From Halichondria panicea (lineage: Eukaryota > Porifera > Demospongiae > Suberitida > Halichondriidae): DNA of 64,000 bases. Under the pieces are notes generated by a model, which was not told the DNA's origin, did no database searches, and saw nothing but the letters and a program-made list of their open reading frames with translations. Position 1 is the stretch's first letter. Every line of letters starts with the position of its first letter. Made by a program: the position numbers and the translations under genes. The stretch covers positions 2,101,525 through 2,165,524 of the forward strand of contig NC_087378.1 in the NCBI RefSeq assembly GCF_963675165.1, read 5' to 3'. Positions 11,801 through 27,418 of the stretch are shown here, one piece after another.

Positions 11801-14800
11801 TGTGGCTTTCTGCAAGTGGAACTCACGTTTGAAGGCATTGCTGATTAGGAGAGAGCAGTTGAGTCAAGCTTCTAGTCACTATGGCAACAAGTTGATATGT
11901 GTTGTCTGGTCTGCCTGGAAAAGAGTAAGTTATCACCCAAAAGTACATGTACGTCTAACCACCATCACCCATTTCAGTACATTGGAAAGAGGAGGCAGTC
12001 TAAGGAAAGAAAAACGTTTGTCAACAATCACTACAAAAAGATTATTGCCCACAAACTTCTACAAGCATGGAAGGTAAGAAAACTTCAAATAGCAGTTTCA
12101 ACATTACATTTTTAGTTTTCCACCCACTCACAGACACACCTCTCTCTGTCTCGAGACAAGAGAGCCAGACTACTGAGAGTGCAAGGTCACTTCAGTGCAG
12201 TCCTACAAGGACGGGTCTTCAGCTCATGGGTGGTGTATGTGTCTGAGGAGAGAGTAAGGAGAGAGCTTCACTCTACGGCAGTGGGCCATTTCGAGGCAGT
12301 CACTCTTAAGAAGGTAAACATAATTATTATTGTCTGCTTGATCTGTGTGTGTACTGTCTCCATACACCTATATAATTATACGTTACGTAGCTCCACCTCT
12401 ATTACGGTGTATAGTGATACTATCATTGTAACTACTGTAAAGAGTTGTGTTGCCGTTCTCTTTTGTCTAGTGTTTGAGTGTGTGGCTAATCAGAACTGCT
12501 GAGAGTATTGACAATCGTAGTAGAGAGGACCAGCTTGTTGAAGAGACCACCCATCTTCTCAGTAGAGCCAGACTCTCTCGAATCTTACACCAGTGGCGAG
12601 ACTACTCCATCAGCAGTGTGGCCATGCGACTAGCCAGAGGGAGGGCGGACACGCATCATAGTGCTGTACTCAAAAGAACATGTTTCAGTGCTTGGTGGGG
12701 GCATAATCGGAGAAAACTTAGAGCAACATTGCTGATGAGGCAGGGAGAGTGGTTTATGAGGAACAGGTTATTGTCAGCTGCCTATTCTCAATGGAGAGTG
12801 CAGGTACAGTACTTGAATTTATCTTCTACATGTAGCTCAGCACACGACAGGAACCTAAACATGTGCATCATTGCATATTATGTTTTTTATAGGCCATAAT
12901 TATCTTGAGTTTGAATTGCTCAATTTAGGTAACTTAGCGGGGGTTCCATCACATAACATGTTTGCTGACAGATTTTAATTTCACCATTTCCCAAACTTAC
13001 TTCTCCCCCAGTTCATGCACTCCCTGGTCCTAAAGCAGGCCTCAGTGGGAGCCCTATGGCACTGGAGTGAGGTGTTGCAGCGTCGTTGTCTGGCTGCCTG
13101 GTTCCTACACACTCTGGAGCGAAGGAGGAAGAGAGAGAGGTACTCACAGGCTCTAGAGAGGCATCGCAAGAGACTAGTCACCATTGGGGTGTCCCAGTGG
13201 ATCAAGGTGAGTGTGTTTTGTACTTTAGGCTACATCATTAATTGGAAGACTAGCTGTGCACGTATAGTAAGAGCCTACATGTACATAGCAATACATACTA
13301 ATTATTGCATTATGCAGACTACAGTACAGTGTAGCTGTGTACATGTACGTGGTATGCGAATGAGTAGAGAATGTGATATGGATAAACCTTTGTGTGTGTG
13401 TGTGTCTGTGTCTGTGTAGGTGGCCACTCAGCTACAAGCTCAGAGAGAAGCCATTGCCTTACAGCACCAAGCAAAGGTCAGTGTAAAATGTACGTATACT
13501 ACCGTATAGCTGGTTATTAATACTAGCAGCTAGCTACATGTACGTAGCTACTAGATACAGGTAGCAGCTTGTTAGTGCTTCAAGTTTTATGCAGGTGAAA
13601 AGAACTTTTAATGACAAACGAATTAGCTAGAGCTAATAAATGCCGCTCTTGAACAGTGGCCTCTCTCGAATTGTAGCCTCCTCTTCCAGCAAAAGGAAAC
13701 ATTTAGTAGCCGTGTACATGTACAATATTAATGTAGTTTCTGTGCATATTAAAGCTATACACTTAATGTGACATGTCCACCCTGTATATAGAGTGCCCAA
13801 TCTGTGCTGGGATGTGTTCGAAGGTGTGCCTCTCACTGGCTGGCAATCACCAGGAGAAGTAGAGGCTCTCACCACCACAAACTGAGGGGTCACGGGGTCA
13901 CTAATGACCATACTGTCAGAGTGGTGTCTCCAGACAGCAGGGGTGGAGGAGTGCAGGAAACTGGAGGCTGGGCCTCTCTTCTAAAGTAAGTGTCACTGTG
14001 TAATGCAAAATAGAATAGGACACTGGTAGGTTTGTCTAGGTTGTTAGGTTGATTATCCCCCTACAATTCATGCACTCGTAACATGTGTAACTCCAGGAAT
14101 CTACAGCTGCCTGATGGAAGTCGTACAGAGAGGCCTCGACCAAGAAAGCCCCCCTCACACACCACCATCACCCCACTCATCACACACCCTCACACTGACG
14201 TTCAACCAAGATTGCCGCTCCTACCAGTACCACACCCTCCAAGTCAAGACCTCCCTCATAGTTCCTTTACGTTTCTCACCTCAACTTGCAGCGAACCTTC
14301 AAACATTGAGGAGAGTGTTACGCCAGGAGACACATACATTGTCGATAATCCATCGCCTCAGCACTTAGAGACTGATGATTATTACACGATTCAAACTATT
14401 TCACCGCTTGTTGATGCTAGTACACCTCGCTACAAGCTACAACCTTTGCTTCTTACACACAGTGATTCTTCAAGCTCTCGAATGTCTGATCAATTTAACA
14501 GTCAAGAAGATGTCTACACACCAGCACACAGTCCTGTTATAGAACAGCCATTGGAACCGGCTCTCTTACTCCCCACCTTGACAGATCCAAGTGTACAGAG
14601 GGAGCTAGTGCAGATGAGAGACACTCTCAAACACTTCCACCAACTCAAAGCAAGGAAAAAGTATGAGTGGAGGATTGAGTGATTATAAATTATGTGTATC
14701 TATAATGTTTTGTGTGCACTATAGATTGTTGGAAAGGAATCTGACGTCTCTCACTGATCAAGGCAACTCTGAGGAGCTTCTCAAGGTATAGTATGACTGT

Positions 14801-14986
14801 CTATAATGCTAGTTCACCTCTCTCACACACACCTCACACCCCACACCCCACACCACACACACCACACCACAGGTGAGGCTGGAGTTGGCTTCATTGAGTC
14901 GGATGGTTTCTTCAAAGGAACCCCTGATCAAGCAGTGTGCTCTCAGAATCAATGAACTAGTCACTCAAACTGGACTTGTAAGCTAG
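8878..14986 (+). CDS. SFI1: SFI1-like centrin-binding repeat protein
   Basis: Predicted 1,300 residues from 20 exons: 8878-9004, 9056-9422, 9504-9686, 9748-10063, 10242-10398, 10446-10607, 10767-10930, 11038-11252, 11368-11530, 11613-11705, 11763-11924, 11978-12073, 12134-12313, 12471-12803, 13012-13206, 13420-13476, 13792-13985, 14097-14660, 14725-14785, 14873-14986. The sum is an exact codon multiple. After a basic, low-complexity N terminus (about residues 1-165) come roughly twenty SFI-type helical units, each with a Trp such as LVWAAWTHY, VTRLAWHEWREY, ILLNTWAGWREY and FETWRERF, and many Arg/Lys and His. A Pro/Ser-rich linker follows (exon 18), then a coiled-coil-like tail (RELVQMRDTLKHFHQLKAR). 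SFI1 forms long helices that bind centrins at centrosomes and basal bodies; human SFI1 is of similar length (1,242 aa). The 3' end was copied at 17690-18570. Confidence 0.88.
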
Positions 14987-15173
14987 AACTCGTACTCATT
15001 CCCATTAATTTAATGCCTAACTTTACGATTCTCAAATGATCACCATCAATATTTTTCGTGTCTAAGATTTGATATTGACTTTCAAAACATTAATGATGAC
15101 GTAGTTTCAAGTTATTTGAATAGTTGGCTATAATTATAGTAAACGATGATATTTAAAATGTCTCGTAGTAGGT

Positions 15174-16419
15174 CTATTCTGGGCAAGGTTTGGTAGTGCT
15201 AAAACTGCACACTATACAAGGCACTCTGAGCTCCTCTTCTTTCAGGTCCTTACACTCAGAGCCGAGGAAACAATTCCTCTCTACGGCTGCCAGTTTGTGA
15301 TGTTGGGGTCTCTCAGGGGGTTGGGCAACATTGCTTGGATCCACACAAATGAATTGGCCAGTCGATTCCCAAACTTGTGACAGCACTCCTGTGTATTGTG
15401 GGCACCAGTCTTTAGGGCATTTGTTTGCATCTGGGATGGTAATAGACGTAGATGCGTCTTTAATGAAGCATAGAGAGCAGTCGAGTTTCCATGGCTGTCC
15501 ATTCTTGATATACGCTATTTCTGTCACTTTTTCTACTTCCCAACCAGTCAAATCAAACGGAGACTTTAAGGTAGAAGATCCACACACGTCATCTCCAAAG
15601 TCATCTCCACAAGGTTGAGGAATACAGAGTGGGTTTCCAGCTGAGTTAGTAGTGGCCACTCCAGAATAGAGATTAGAGCTGCTGGTACCCCCACAATACG
15701 TCCTGCCCCAGTGCACATATGTTGTACCAGACGAGCCTGAGAAACACAACTGAATAAAAAGAGTTGACAGTTGTATTTAATTGTCTTACCTGGATCTCCT
15801 GCAGTGAGGTCCATTCATAATTTATAAATAAAGTCATGTTCTGTACATGTATTTAAATATGCCCGCTCACCTTCCTCAACTGCATATCAACATTTTTGTA
15901 TATGAATGAGACATGCAAACACAGTATAGGAAGCTTACATAATCCACCAGGTTCTCCCTTTGGCCCCGGGGGTCCCACCATCCCATCCATGCCAGGGGAG
16001 CCTGTGGTGATTGATACACAGCGAAATAACATAACCTACAAAATCACAAGACAAATTAGGAATGTAAGCAGCGTTAGTTAAAATTGGCATGGGGCATAAG
16101 TACTTATCAGTTAATGTTCTTAAATTAAGTAAGTTAATTACCGGTGTCTCCATGTTCTCCCTTTATTCCTTCGGGTCCAATGATCCCGGGTGGTCCAGAA
16201 CTTCCAGGCAAACCAGATACACCAGTAACACCCTTGGTACCAGGGCTACCAGCTGTATACATGTAGCACCATATATATACCTAATACATTGTCATGTGAC
16301 TCACTGTGTCCTGTGTATCCTGGGAAACCCCTCGCTCCTTTCCCCCCTGTTATTTAATACATGTAGCATGAACATGAATTCAGAGCCATAAGCAAATTAT
16401 TAATGATGTGGCAGAATCG

Positions 16420-16474
<55 letters not shown>

Positions 16475-16665
16475 AGGACGTCCTCGCAATCCGGTCCTTC
16501 CTCTCTGCCCCTTTATCCCGGGGGGTCCGCGTGGGCCAGCTGAATGGAATCATTGAACAAAAATGTTGGCCATCCTAGCTGTGACAGTAACTCACTTTGA
16601 GCGAATGTGAATGAGAAGAAGACAAAGCTCAATACAGAGCAAAGGAGCACCAGCTGAGGTTTCAT
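15174..16665 (-). CDS. Short-chain collagen C4-like protein, copy A
   Basis: Secreted 310-residue protein in eight exons: 16596-16665, 16474-16539, 16305-16346, 16142-16252, 15939-16001, 15871-15879, 15790-15798, 15174-15736. The N terminus (MKPQLVLLCSVLSFVFFSF...) is a clear signal peptide. It is followed by a short Gly-X-Y triple-helix region encoded by small exons, most starting inside a Gly codon, including 9-bp microexons. The last exon encodes a Cys-rich globular domain starting YVHWGRTYC, with PWKLDCSLC, CPKDWCPQYTG, FICVDP and VPCIVC. This matches the C-terminal domain of short-chain collagen C4-like proteins of sponges and other invertebrates. The likely role is extracellular matrix or spongin-type skeleton. 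It is a close paralogue of copy B but lacks the extra exon-1 collagen segment present there, because splicing occurs right after the signal peptide. It is tail-to-tail with SFI1, with 187 bp between stops. Confidence 0.85.
16422..16473. repeat. (CA)n microsatellite in collagen A intron
   Basis: About 26 uninterrupted CA units run up to the donor side of collagen A exon 2. Read on the gene strand, the GT repeat begins at the splice donor itself. It is probably length-variable. Confidence 0.9.
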
Positions 16666-16706
16666 TTTCAGTTATTGCAGTAAGTGCTGCCGACAAGGCT
16701 ATCTGC

Positions 16707-16713
16707 TTTTATA
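16707..16713 (-). promoter_or_regulatory. TATA box of collagen copy A
   Basis: On the minus strand the sequence CTGCTATAAAAGCAGATAG lies about 42-48 bp upstream of the ATG. The same element at the same distance precedes copy B, and roughly 250 bp of upstream DNA is conserved between the copies. This supports a real TATA-driven promoter. Confidence 0.7.
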
Positions 16714-16949
16714 GCAGTGGGTGGGCGACGTGTTTACTGATAGTACGTCATTTCTCTCAGTCATAATTATACAAAACTGTAACAACACGGTAGTTTTTCT
16801 TAACGGAGAAGACGTAAACAATTCCTAGTACGGGCTAAAGGGAAAACCCCCCTAATGGTTATCAAGACATCACACACACACACACACACTGTTTAGGGTG
16901 CTTAAAGTGGCATACCGAAAGTGACTTGTAGGATGACTCTAGACACTAG

Positions 16950-17475
16950 AAACAGTCGCTATATAATAATTTTATTGTGTAAATAGTTGCTATAATTATA
17001 ATGATATTTACAAAAAAATACATTTTAGTTGGGGTGGTTGTACTAGTAGACTGTAGCCGCTCCCTCGGCTCAATGTCCTCTTCCTCATGTCTCAGTCAGT
17101 AGTTCGGGGATCTCTGCCAACACTACTGCAGCCATCGTCTCAGGGCTAGCCTGGAGTGCAGTAGGTGGTCAATAACATCACATTATGATTACTAGCATTT
17201 ATGTATACACACATCAGATAGCCTAGATTAAATACCTTTTTGCTGTAATAGGGAGGTGGAGCTGCTGCTACACGTAGAAGTCTATCTACATAGTTGTAAA
17301 ACTACATGTACATGAATGACTGTTGTACCAATGGCATGGACCATGCAGGAGTACAATAAAAAAAAATAATGTACTCCTGCATGGACTTACTTCTCTGACA
17401 AATAACCCTGATGGGACGCTGGGAGTCGCTGCACAGTGTCTGTGAGTTAACAGTGAATAGCGATCCGAGGTGTAA
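16950..17475 (-). pseudogene. Broken copy of the copine 3' end
   Basis: Positions about 17020-17165 closely match the last copine exon and its flank at 20435-20575 (for example the stretch around CAGGGCTAGCCTGGAGTG). Positions 17395-17475 match copine exon 6 at 22200-22285. The exons in between are missing and the matched exons no longer read through: the copy of the last exon carries small insertions and substitutions. It is a remnant of the duplicated unit that also carried collagen. It is clearly non-functional as copine, and its small open frames are not counted as genes. Confidence 0.75.
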
Positions 17476-17689
17476 TTTTTTTGCTGGCTCTGTAATTAGT
17501 GTATTAGCTATAGATCTAGATCTACATCAATTTTACAGTCTCAAAGTTAGGTCTGACCCCATTTTCGGAAAAGTCATCAGGCTAAATAATAAATATAGCC
17601 CATGCTTTTTTCATAATGAAACATTATTGCTCGAACCCAATCACAACTTAACACAATGCACTGCTGATCCATAAACAGTAGATGGATGA

Positions 17690-18570
17690 TCATCACACCA
17701 CTCAAACTATTTCAACTTTCATGCTTTCTACACACAGTGATTCTTCATTAACAGTCACTATCTGAATTGGCTCTTACTCCCCACTAGCCTTGATCCCAGG
17801 CCGCTCTTCAGTGAAGGAGAACCCCCACCAGACCCTAACAGACCCACGCAAGCTTAGGTGTGAGTGCATGTGTATACAGAGGGAGCTAGTGCAGGTGAGA
17901 TCGAGACACTCTCAAACACTTCCACCAATCTAAACAAAAGCAAAGGTATATTATAATATTATGTACTCATCCGACCTCCCACTTATATACCGTATAGCGG
18001 GTAATTTTCGGGGGACAAAATATTCGTGGTTCAGCAATATTGAGACATTTCGTGGGTAATATTTTCGTGGTTGCTACTTGCACTGTAGGTAAAGGTAGGC
18101 GCTAGGCAAGGTCGCTTCATTCGTGGGTAAAATATTCGTGGTCAGACCTCCAACCACGAAAACCACTAATATTTTGCCCCACAACTATACGTTAGTATAA
18201 TTATAAGTGGGTGGAAATATGCATTATTTTATAGACATTGTTGGAAAGGAAGCTGGAGTCTTTCACTGATCATGATCAAGGCAACTCTGAGCATTCTCTC
18301 GGTAGTGTGACTCTCAGACGGTTTCTTCAAAGGAACCCCTGACCATGTGTAAGCAGTGTGCTTTCAGAATGAATAATAATTATAGTCACTCTCTTGACTT
18401 GTATAAGCTGCAAATTAACTCTACCCCATGCAACTTCAAGAAGTTATCACCATCAGTTTTTTTTTTATGTCACAAACAATTAAGACTTGAAATAGTAATA
18501 TTGACTCAGTGCCATTGCCAAAAAATTAATGATAAAATGCACTTTCAATTGCAAGTTATTTGAATGGTTC
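17690..18570 (+). pseudogene. Broken copy of the SFI1 3' end
   Basis: Collinear with the end of the SFI1-like gene. 17690-17945 matches exon 18 (around 14390-14655), 18235-18300 matches exon 19, and 18305-18410 matches exon 20 beyond its own lost intron border. 18425-18570 matches the 3' flank at 15005-15140. It has many substitutions and indels, and a transposon sits in it at 17988-18194. There is no open coding chain. It marks the left part of the second duplication unit. Confidence 0.8.
17988..18194. mobile_element. MITE with TACCGTATAGCGGGTAATTT ends
   Basis: A 207-bp element bounded by TACCGTATAGCGGGTAA on the left and the reverse complement of TAACGTATAGTTG on the right. Inside, ATATTCGTGG-type motifs occur in both orientations. 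It has no reading frame. Homologous elements lie at 22792-23000 and 41214-41387. It inserted into the SFI1 pseudogene copy and is absent from the parental SFI1 3' end, so it came after, or decayed differently from, the duplication. Confidence 0.7.
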
Positions 18571-18597
18571 GCTATGCCGATACTATATGATGTCCCA

Positions 18598-20042
18598 CTA
18601 GTAGATCTCCTCTAAGCAAGGTTTGGTAGTGCTGAAACTGCACACTATACAAGGCACTCTGAGCTCCTCTTCTTTCAGGTCCTTACACTCAGAGCCGAGG
18701 AAACAATTCCTCTCTACGGCTGCCAGTTTGTGATGTTGAGGTCTCTCAGGGGGTTTGGGGAAATTGCTTGGGTCTACACAAATAAATTGGCCAGTCGATT
18801 CCCAAACTTGTGACAGCACTCCTGTGTATTGTGGGCACCAGTCTTTAGGGCATTTGTTTGCGCCTGGGATGGTGATAGATGTAGATGCATCTTTAATGAA
18901 GCATAGAGAGCAGTCGAGTTTCCATGGCTGTCCATCCTTGATGTACGCTATTTCTGCCACTTTTTCCACTTCCCAATCAGTCAAATCAAACGGAGACTTT
19001 ATGGTAGAAGATCCACACAGGTCATCTCCACAAGGTTGAGGAACACAGAGTGGGTTTCCAGCTGAGTTAGTAGTGGCCACTCCAGAATAGAGACGAGAAT
19101 TGCTGGTACCGCTACAATGTCTCCTGCCCCAGTGCACATACGTCTCACCAGACGAGCCTGCAGAAACACAACTGAATGAATAAAATAAGCGACAGTTGTC
19201 TTGAATTGTCTTACCTGGCTCTCCTGTATTTCCTGCACCAGAGAGTTCATATATGTGTGAACGGTGTTATTAGAATGTTAAGTGTTACACCTCTACTTAC
19301 CTTTCTCAACTGCAAAAAAAAATTGTTATGATGAGGACATGCACTGTATACGAAGCTTACATTCTTCACACGGTTCTCCCTTTGGTCCAGGGGGTCCAGG
19401 AGGCCCAACCATTCCAGGGGAACCTAAAGTGATTGATACACAGCCAAGCAACATAAAATGCTTTGAAACAATGCAGCTTTTGTCAAGTTAGGAATGTAAG
19501 CAATGTTGATTTCACTCACCCATGACTCCATATTCTCCCTTTAATCCTGGTAGTCCAACCACCCCGGGTGGTCCAGAACTTCCGGGCCTACCAACTGCAC
19601 CAGTGTCACCATGCTCTCCCCTGGGACCAGGCCTACCAGCTGTATACATGTACATGTAGCAGCGTATATACAGACAGACTATAATAGTCATAATTTATGA
19701 CTCACTGTTTCCTGCGGATCCTGGGGGACCCCTCACTCCTTTTACTCCTGTAATTAGAATATGAATTCAGAGCCATAAACAATTAGTAGTGTGGTAGCTA
19801 TCAGCACACACCAGGTGGTCCTCGATGTCCAGTCCTTCCTTTCTGCCCCTTTATCCCTGGGGGTCCACGTCTGCCAACTAAGTGGAATCATTGATAAAGA
19901 GGATGTGAGTGGAAATTAAAATTAATTTACCTGGAGGAGGTCCTGGAGGACCAACGCGCCCAGGGGGCCCACTTTGAGCGAATGTGAATGAGAAGAAGAC
20001 AAAGCTCAATACAGAGCAGAGGAGCACCAGCTGAGGTTTCAT
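18598..20042 (-). CDS. Short-chain collagen C4-like protein, copy B
   Basis: Secreted 329-residue paralogue of copy A. Exons: 19931-20042, 19812-19877, 19706-19747, 19520-19639, 19361-19423, 19301-19309, 19215-19232, 18598-19157. It has the same signal peptide (MKPQLVLLCSVLSFVFFSF...), a longer Gly-X-Y region (exon 1 continues SGPPGRVGPPGPPPG) and the same Cys-rich C-terminal domain (PWKLDCSLC, CPKDWCPQYTG, FICVDP, VPCIVC). The 9-bp microexon TTGAGAAAG is conserved. The next tiny exon is 18 bp here against 9 bp in copy A. The C-terminal exon is strongly conserved between copies, while the collagen exons vary in length by whole triplets, consistent with selection on both. It shares copy A's promoter architecture. 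The gene lies just downstream of copine on the same strand. Confidence 0.85.
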
Positions 20043-20086
20043 TTTCAGTTATTGCAGTAAGTGCTAGTGCCGACAAGGCTATCTGC

Positions 20087-20093
20087 TTTTATA
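20087..20093 (-). promoter_or_regulatory. TATA box of collagen copy B
   Basis: TATAAAA on the minus strand about 45-50 bp upstream of the start codon, inside the upstream block shared with copy A (down to the ACTGATAGTACGTC and ACGGTAGTTTTTCTTAACGG stretches). Confidence 0.7.
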
Positions 20094-20455
20094 GCAGTGG
20101 ATAGGCGACATGTTTACTGATAGTACGTCCTTTTTTCAGTCATAATTACACAAAACTGTAACAACACGGTAGTTTTTCTTAACGGAGAAGACGTAAACAA
20201 TTCAAACAATTCCTAGTACGGGCTAAAGGGAAACCCCCCTAATGGTTACCAAGACATCACACACACACACACACACTGTTTAGGGTGCTAAAAGCGGCAT
20301 ACTGAAAGTGACTTGTAGGATGATTCTAGACACAAACAATCAATAGAAACACGAATACTACAAATACTAGTCACTATAAGACACTTTGATCAGGCTAGTT
20401 GTGGGGAAAATCTACTAATTTACAAAAATACATTTTAGTCGGGTGACTATTGTAG

Positions 20456-23967
<3,512 letters not shown>

Positions 23968-24117
23968 TCTATAGAGCTATAAAATGAGCTACTAGGTCAA
24001 CTATTAGGTAGTAATCAATATTTTACAAGTCACAAATGACAGGTTTGTGCAGTACTCAGCCCCACCCCCCAAAACTTTGCACAGGGTAAAATAATAAAAA
24101 TAAAGTGGGAGATACTT

Positions 24118-27100
24118 CTATGGAGTAGTTGTTAGAGAGTCTGATAATTTGACAACAGCAACACCAGTTGATCCAGCCACTTTCTCAGCTGTGTGAATGA
24201 CTTTATCCAATGGACTCAGGCCTTCTTCAAAGCTGAGGCTCCCCAGAGATCGATGAAATGACTGCAGGCCTACACGACCCTCTTGTTGAGGAGTTGACGT
24301 CTTCCCCTCTGTCACCCCCAGTCCATTCATCCCTTGGAGGGAACTTCTTTGCTCAAACCTATCGGTCAGTCTTGCTGGTAGTGCACTATAACCTCCTCCT
24401 GTCAACAGGGACGGTTCGCTGCTTGCTTCGAGGTCTCCGTTCCGAACGTGGTTTGGAAAACGAGAGCTCCCTTGTGTTCTGGCTGCAAAGTCATGTGTCA
24501 GTGTTCTTAATGCTTCCCCAGTGGACCTTGCAACTCTTTCTGCTGTGTTCTGTGCCATTTCTAGAGCCGAAAGCTGCGAAGAGTCTACAGTTTGTTCTAC
24601 TGTACTGTGCGGGTTGGCTGGTGTGTGTTTTAGGAGTGATGTATCTTTGGCAAGTCTCTGCACAGCTTCTCCAGTCGACTGAGCTACTTGTATTGCTGTT
24701 AGCTCTGCTCTAGCCAGTGGACTCAAACCACGATCAATGTCAGCTGGTTCTCTCTCAATTGAAACCTCTGATGGAGTATTCTCTTGATTTGGCTGTTCCC
24801 TCATTTCCTATAGGAGGCAATCAAATTAGTACATGTTTCTGTACAATTTACCGTGAATTTTCTGTGTCCATTTCGTTTTTTGATAACAGGTTCTGTTCTG
24901 TCAATTTTTCGTTGATCGAGAAAATTCCAATCATTGCTGGCATTCTATAAGACAAAAAACGTGATGTTTTTATAGCTGCACTTTACAGTATAGTCTTACA
25001 TTTTGAGCTGTGCTCCAAGTTCCTGATCTTCCATTCTCTGGTTCCAACAAACTGAGAGCTTTGTACCGATACCCAGTGTTATAACCCTGTGCAAATAGCA
25101 TAATTATAATACAAACACCCATGCACTGTAAAACATTTCCTTACTTTGTTATCGAGCATTCTCATAAGTGCCTCAAATTCTAATTCTCCTGGTCCCCATT
25201 TTCTCGAGATAGAGTCAAAGATTGTAAATGTTGATTCCACATCAACACCACCCTGACAAGGCCTGCTTTTTGACCACACTCCCTTACATTGTGTGATGTT
25301 GGTGAGACCGACAGACATCAGTGCAACCTAAACAGTATATGTACACACATTCTTGTGGCGCCCAAATACACTTCATTACCTGTATCTCACATGCCTTCAA
25401 TAGCTTGTGTGTGATGTGGAAGGCTTCTTCGATGCTTTCTCCGAGGGCAACCAGGCCGTGGTTTCGTAGAATAAGCACCTGCAAGAGGTAAGACATGGGA
25501 AATGAGCTGCAGTGTTTGTGGTTGCACTCCATCATACAGGTGGCTAATTCTACCAAATCCAGTCTAATAACAAATGACAGTCATTTGACATGTAAGTGAC
25601 ATAGAATACCTCCTCTGAGGCACTTTTCCCATGTAGCAACTAACAACTAACAACTAACAGGCATTATCATAGAGGGGAGAGGGATGCATACCGGCCAACA
25701 TATTAGGGCCCAATAAGAAAGTTTCTAAACCTATCGGAAAGAAAATGCCTTCTTTTATTAGGAAATACCTTGTTAGTAGGGCCTAGGTTTTCAGCGATCT
25801 GTCTTCTCTGCTCATCAATGGAGAGGTGCAAGCCGTCATGGTATGAGATGCCACCTAACTGTGCATGTGTGCAAGTGCATTATATTACTTTTGCTATCAA
25901 CCTGTCATATTATCTCATTATCTGTAACTTAAGAGTATGATTCTAAAGTATCAAGTCAAATGAATTATTTTGATAACAGTCTTGTTGATACTGATAAGTT
26001 TAAAGGACAGCGCAATTACATACTAGAGGAGCAACATCATGTCTCTAATGATTGGAATATGCATCCATAAGTATAAGAAATTGGGGAAGATATTGTCTAC
26101 TTACACTGAGTGCTTCTTCAGAAATAGGAAGCAGACCACAACTCATCGACGATATCTGGAATTAATCATAAGACATGGTGGGATTGTAATCGTTGGTTTG
26201 TATCCACCAGCTATATAGTTTCAAGGAAAAGTGCCTATTTCAACATTACATTAATGAATAAATGGGACACTGTGCAAGTAACAATTGTTAGTTAATTAGG
26301 GAGAAAACTATATCCCATCCACTTACTGCCACTCCAGCAGTTGTGTGGACATGTACTACACATTTGACATCCTTCCTGGCTGAATGGATACCAGCGTGCA
26401 GTGCAAAACCAGGCTGGTTTATTCCCAGCTGTGTGCTACCAGAGTCTCTGACTTTTCCATCAATATCCACCATCACCAGTCTTGACGCTGTCACTTCATT
26501 ATAAAGCAGACCAAAGGGGTTGACTAGAATGCCATGACCGTCACCAGGTGAACATGCCTGCAAATGAGCATTTCAAGGGTATCATCAGGAGTGCATGAAC
26601 TCCTGGGTATCATACAATGAACTCTTGATACTACATATTGAAGTACTCAAGCTATCACTTACTGTAATACTATTGTATATCAGTTGACTCCAACCGAACA
26701 TCTCAACAAGTCTGTACACTGCTGCCAGCTTACAACGTGTCTGCTTTTCGGCAAGTGTGTACTTGGACGAACTCACTCCCCTCAGATCATCAATCGGAAT
26801 AATAGCTTCTGTTGCAGACCCCAGCGCACCAGTCGTCTTAGTAATCCTGCTTGGAGAATGAGAAGAGCTCTCTTGTAACTTTTGGAGGTTGGTTTTCTTT
26901 GGATGAGCTGAGCCATCTTTCTGTGATTGGAGAATGCTCTCCAGTTGAGCCCGAAAGTGGTCATTGCTGAGGATGGTAGTGACTCTCTTCTCTCTTTCTA
27001 GTACTTTGTAGTCCCTTTGGATTGTGTATGGTGTCTTCTTGGTGAGAGAGGAAAGGGGTGTGGCTGAATGCAGGGGTGGTGGAGCAGGAGGTTGAGGAGG

Positions 27101-27169
27101 GTTGAGGGAACTATTGACTCTAGCTTGAGACCTGCGGCTCCTTGACCTCTGCTGGGCACTGGTAGCCAT
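24118..27169 (-). CDS. Adducin-like protein (class II aldolase-type head)
   Basis: A 676-residue protein in nine exons: 26663-27169, 26327-26557, 26105-26155, 25769-25858, 25380-25478, 25145-25327, 25000-25086, 24852-24944, 24118-24807. After a basic, Pro-rich N terminus, the adducin head (about 65-430) is clear: [88 protein letters not shown] and [11 protein letters not shown]. Adducins cap actin and join it to spectrin at the membrane skeleton. The C terminus is unlike vertebrate adducins. There is no Lys-rich MARCKS-related end; instead the last exon has three related helical segments ([58 protein letters not shown]). It is head-to-head with LST2. Vertebrate alpha/beta/gamma subtype is not assignable. 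Confidence 0.92.
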
Positions 27170-27418
27170 TATACAGTTGCCTTGGTTTTGAAATTCGGCC
27201 TCAGTCTTTGTTCATTCTGCAAAACGAGACCCGCCCCCTTTAGCTTTGTGTACATGTACAAGTTCAGAAACCCATAAAATCTAATTTCCTTGCATTCCGG
27301 AAGTGGTGATCTCCAAGGTGAGATCAGCTGGGTGTAAAACCAGCATGCAGATGAGTTTTGTCAAATTTGAGCTTTCTTGCATTTACTCTATTAGCTACAG
27401 AAAGATTGTCTAAGAGCG
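27170..27418. promoter_or_regulatory. Probable bidirectional promoter between adducin and LST2
   Basis: 249 bp between divergent start codons. There is no recognisable TATA box and no competing frame. Shared promoter use is inferred from spacing only. Confidence 0.5.

Noticed and set aside
17411-17674. 87-codon plus-strand frame
   Set aside because: It overlaps the copine pseudogene copy antisense and has no domain or splice context.
24258-24713. 151-codon plus-strand frame
   Set aside because: It is antisense to the last adducin exon, whose repeat-bearing protein fits the spliced gene model. The hydrophobic text is a reading shadow.
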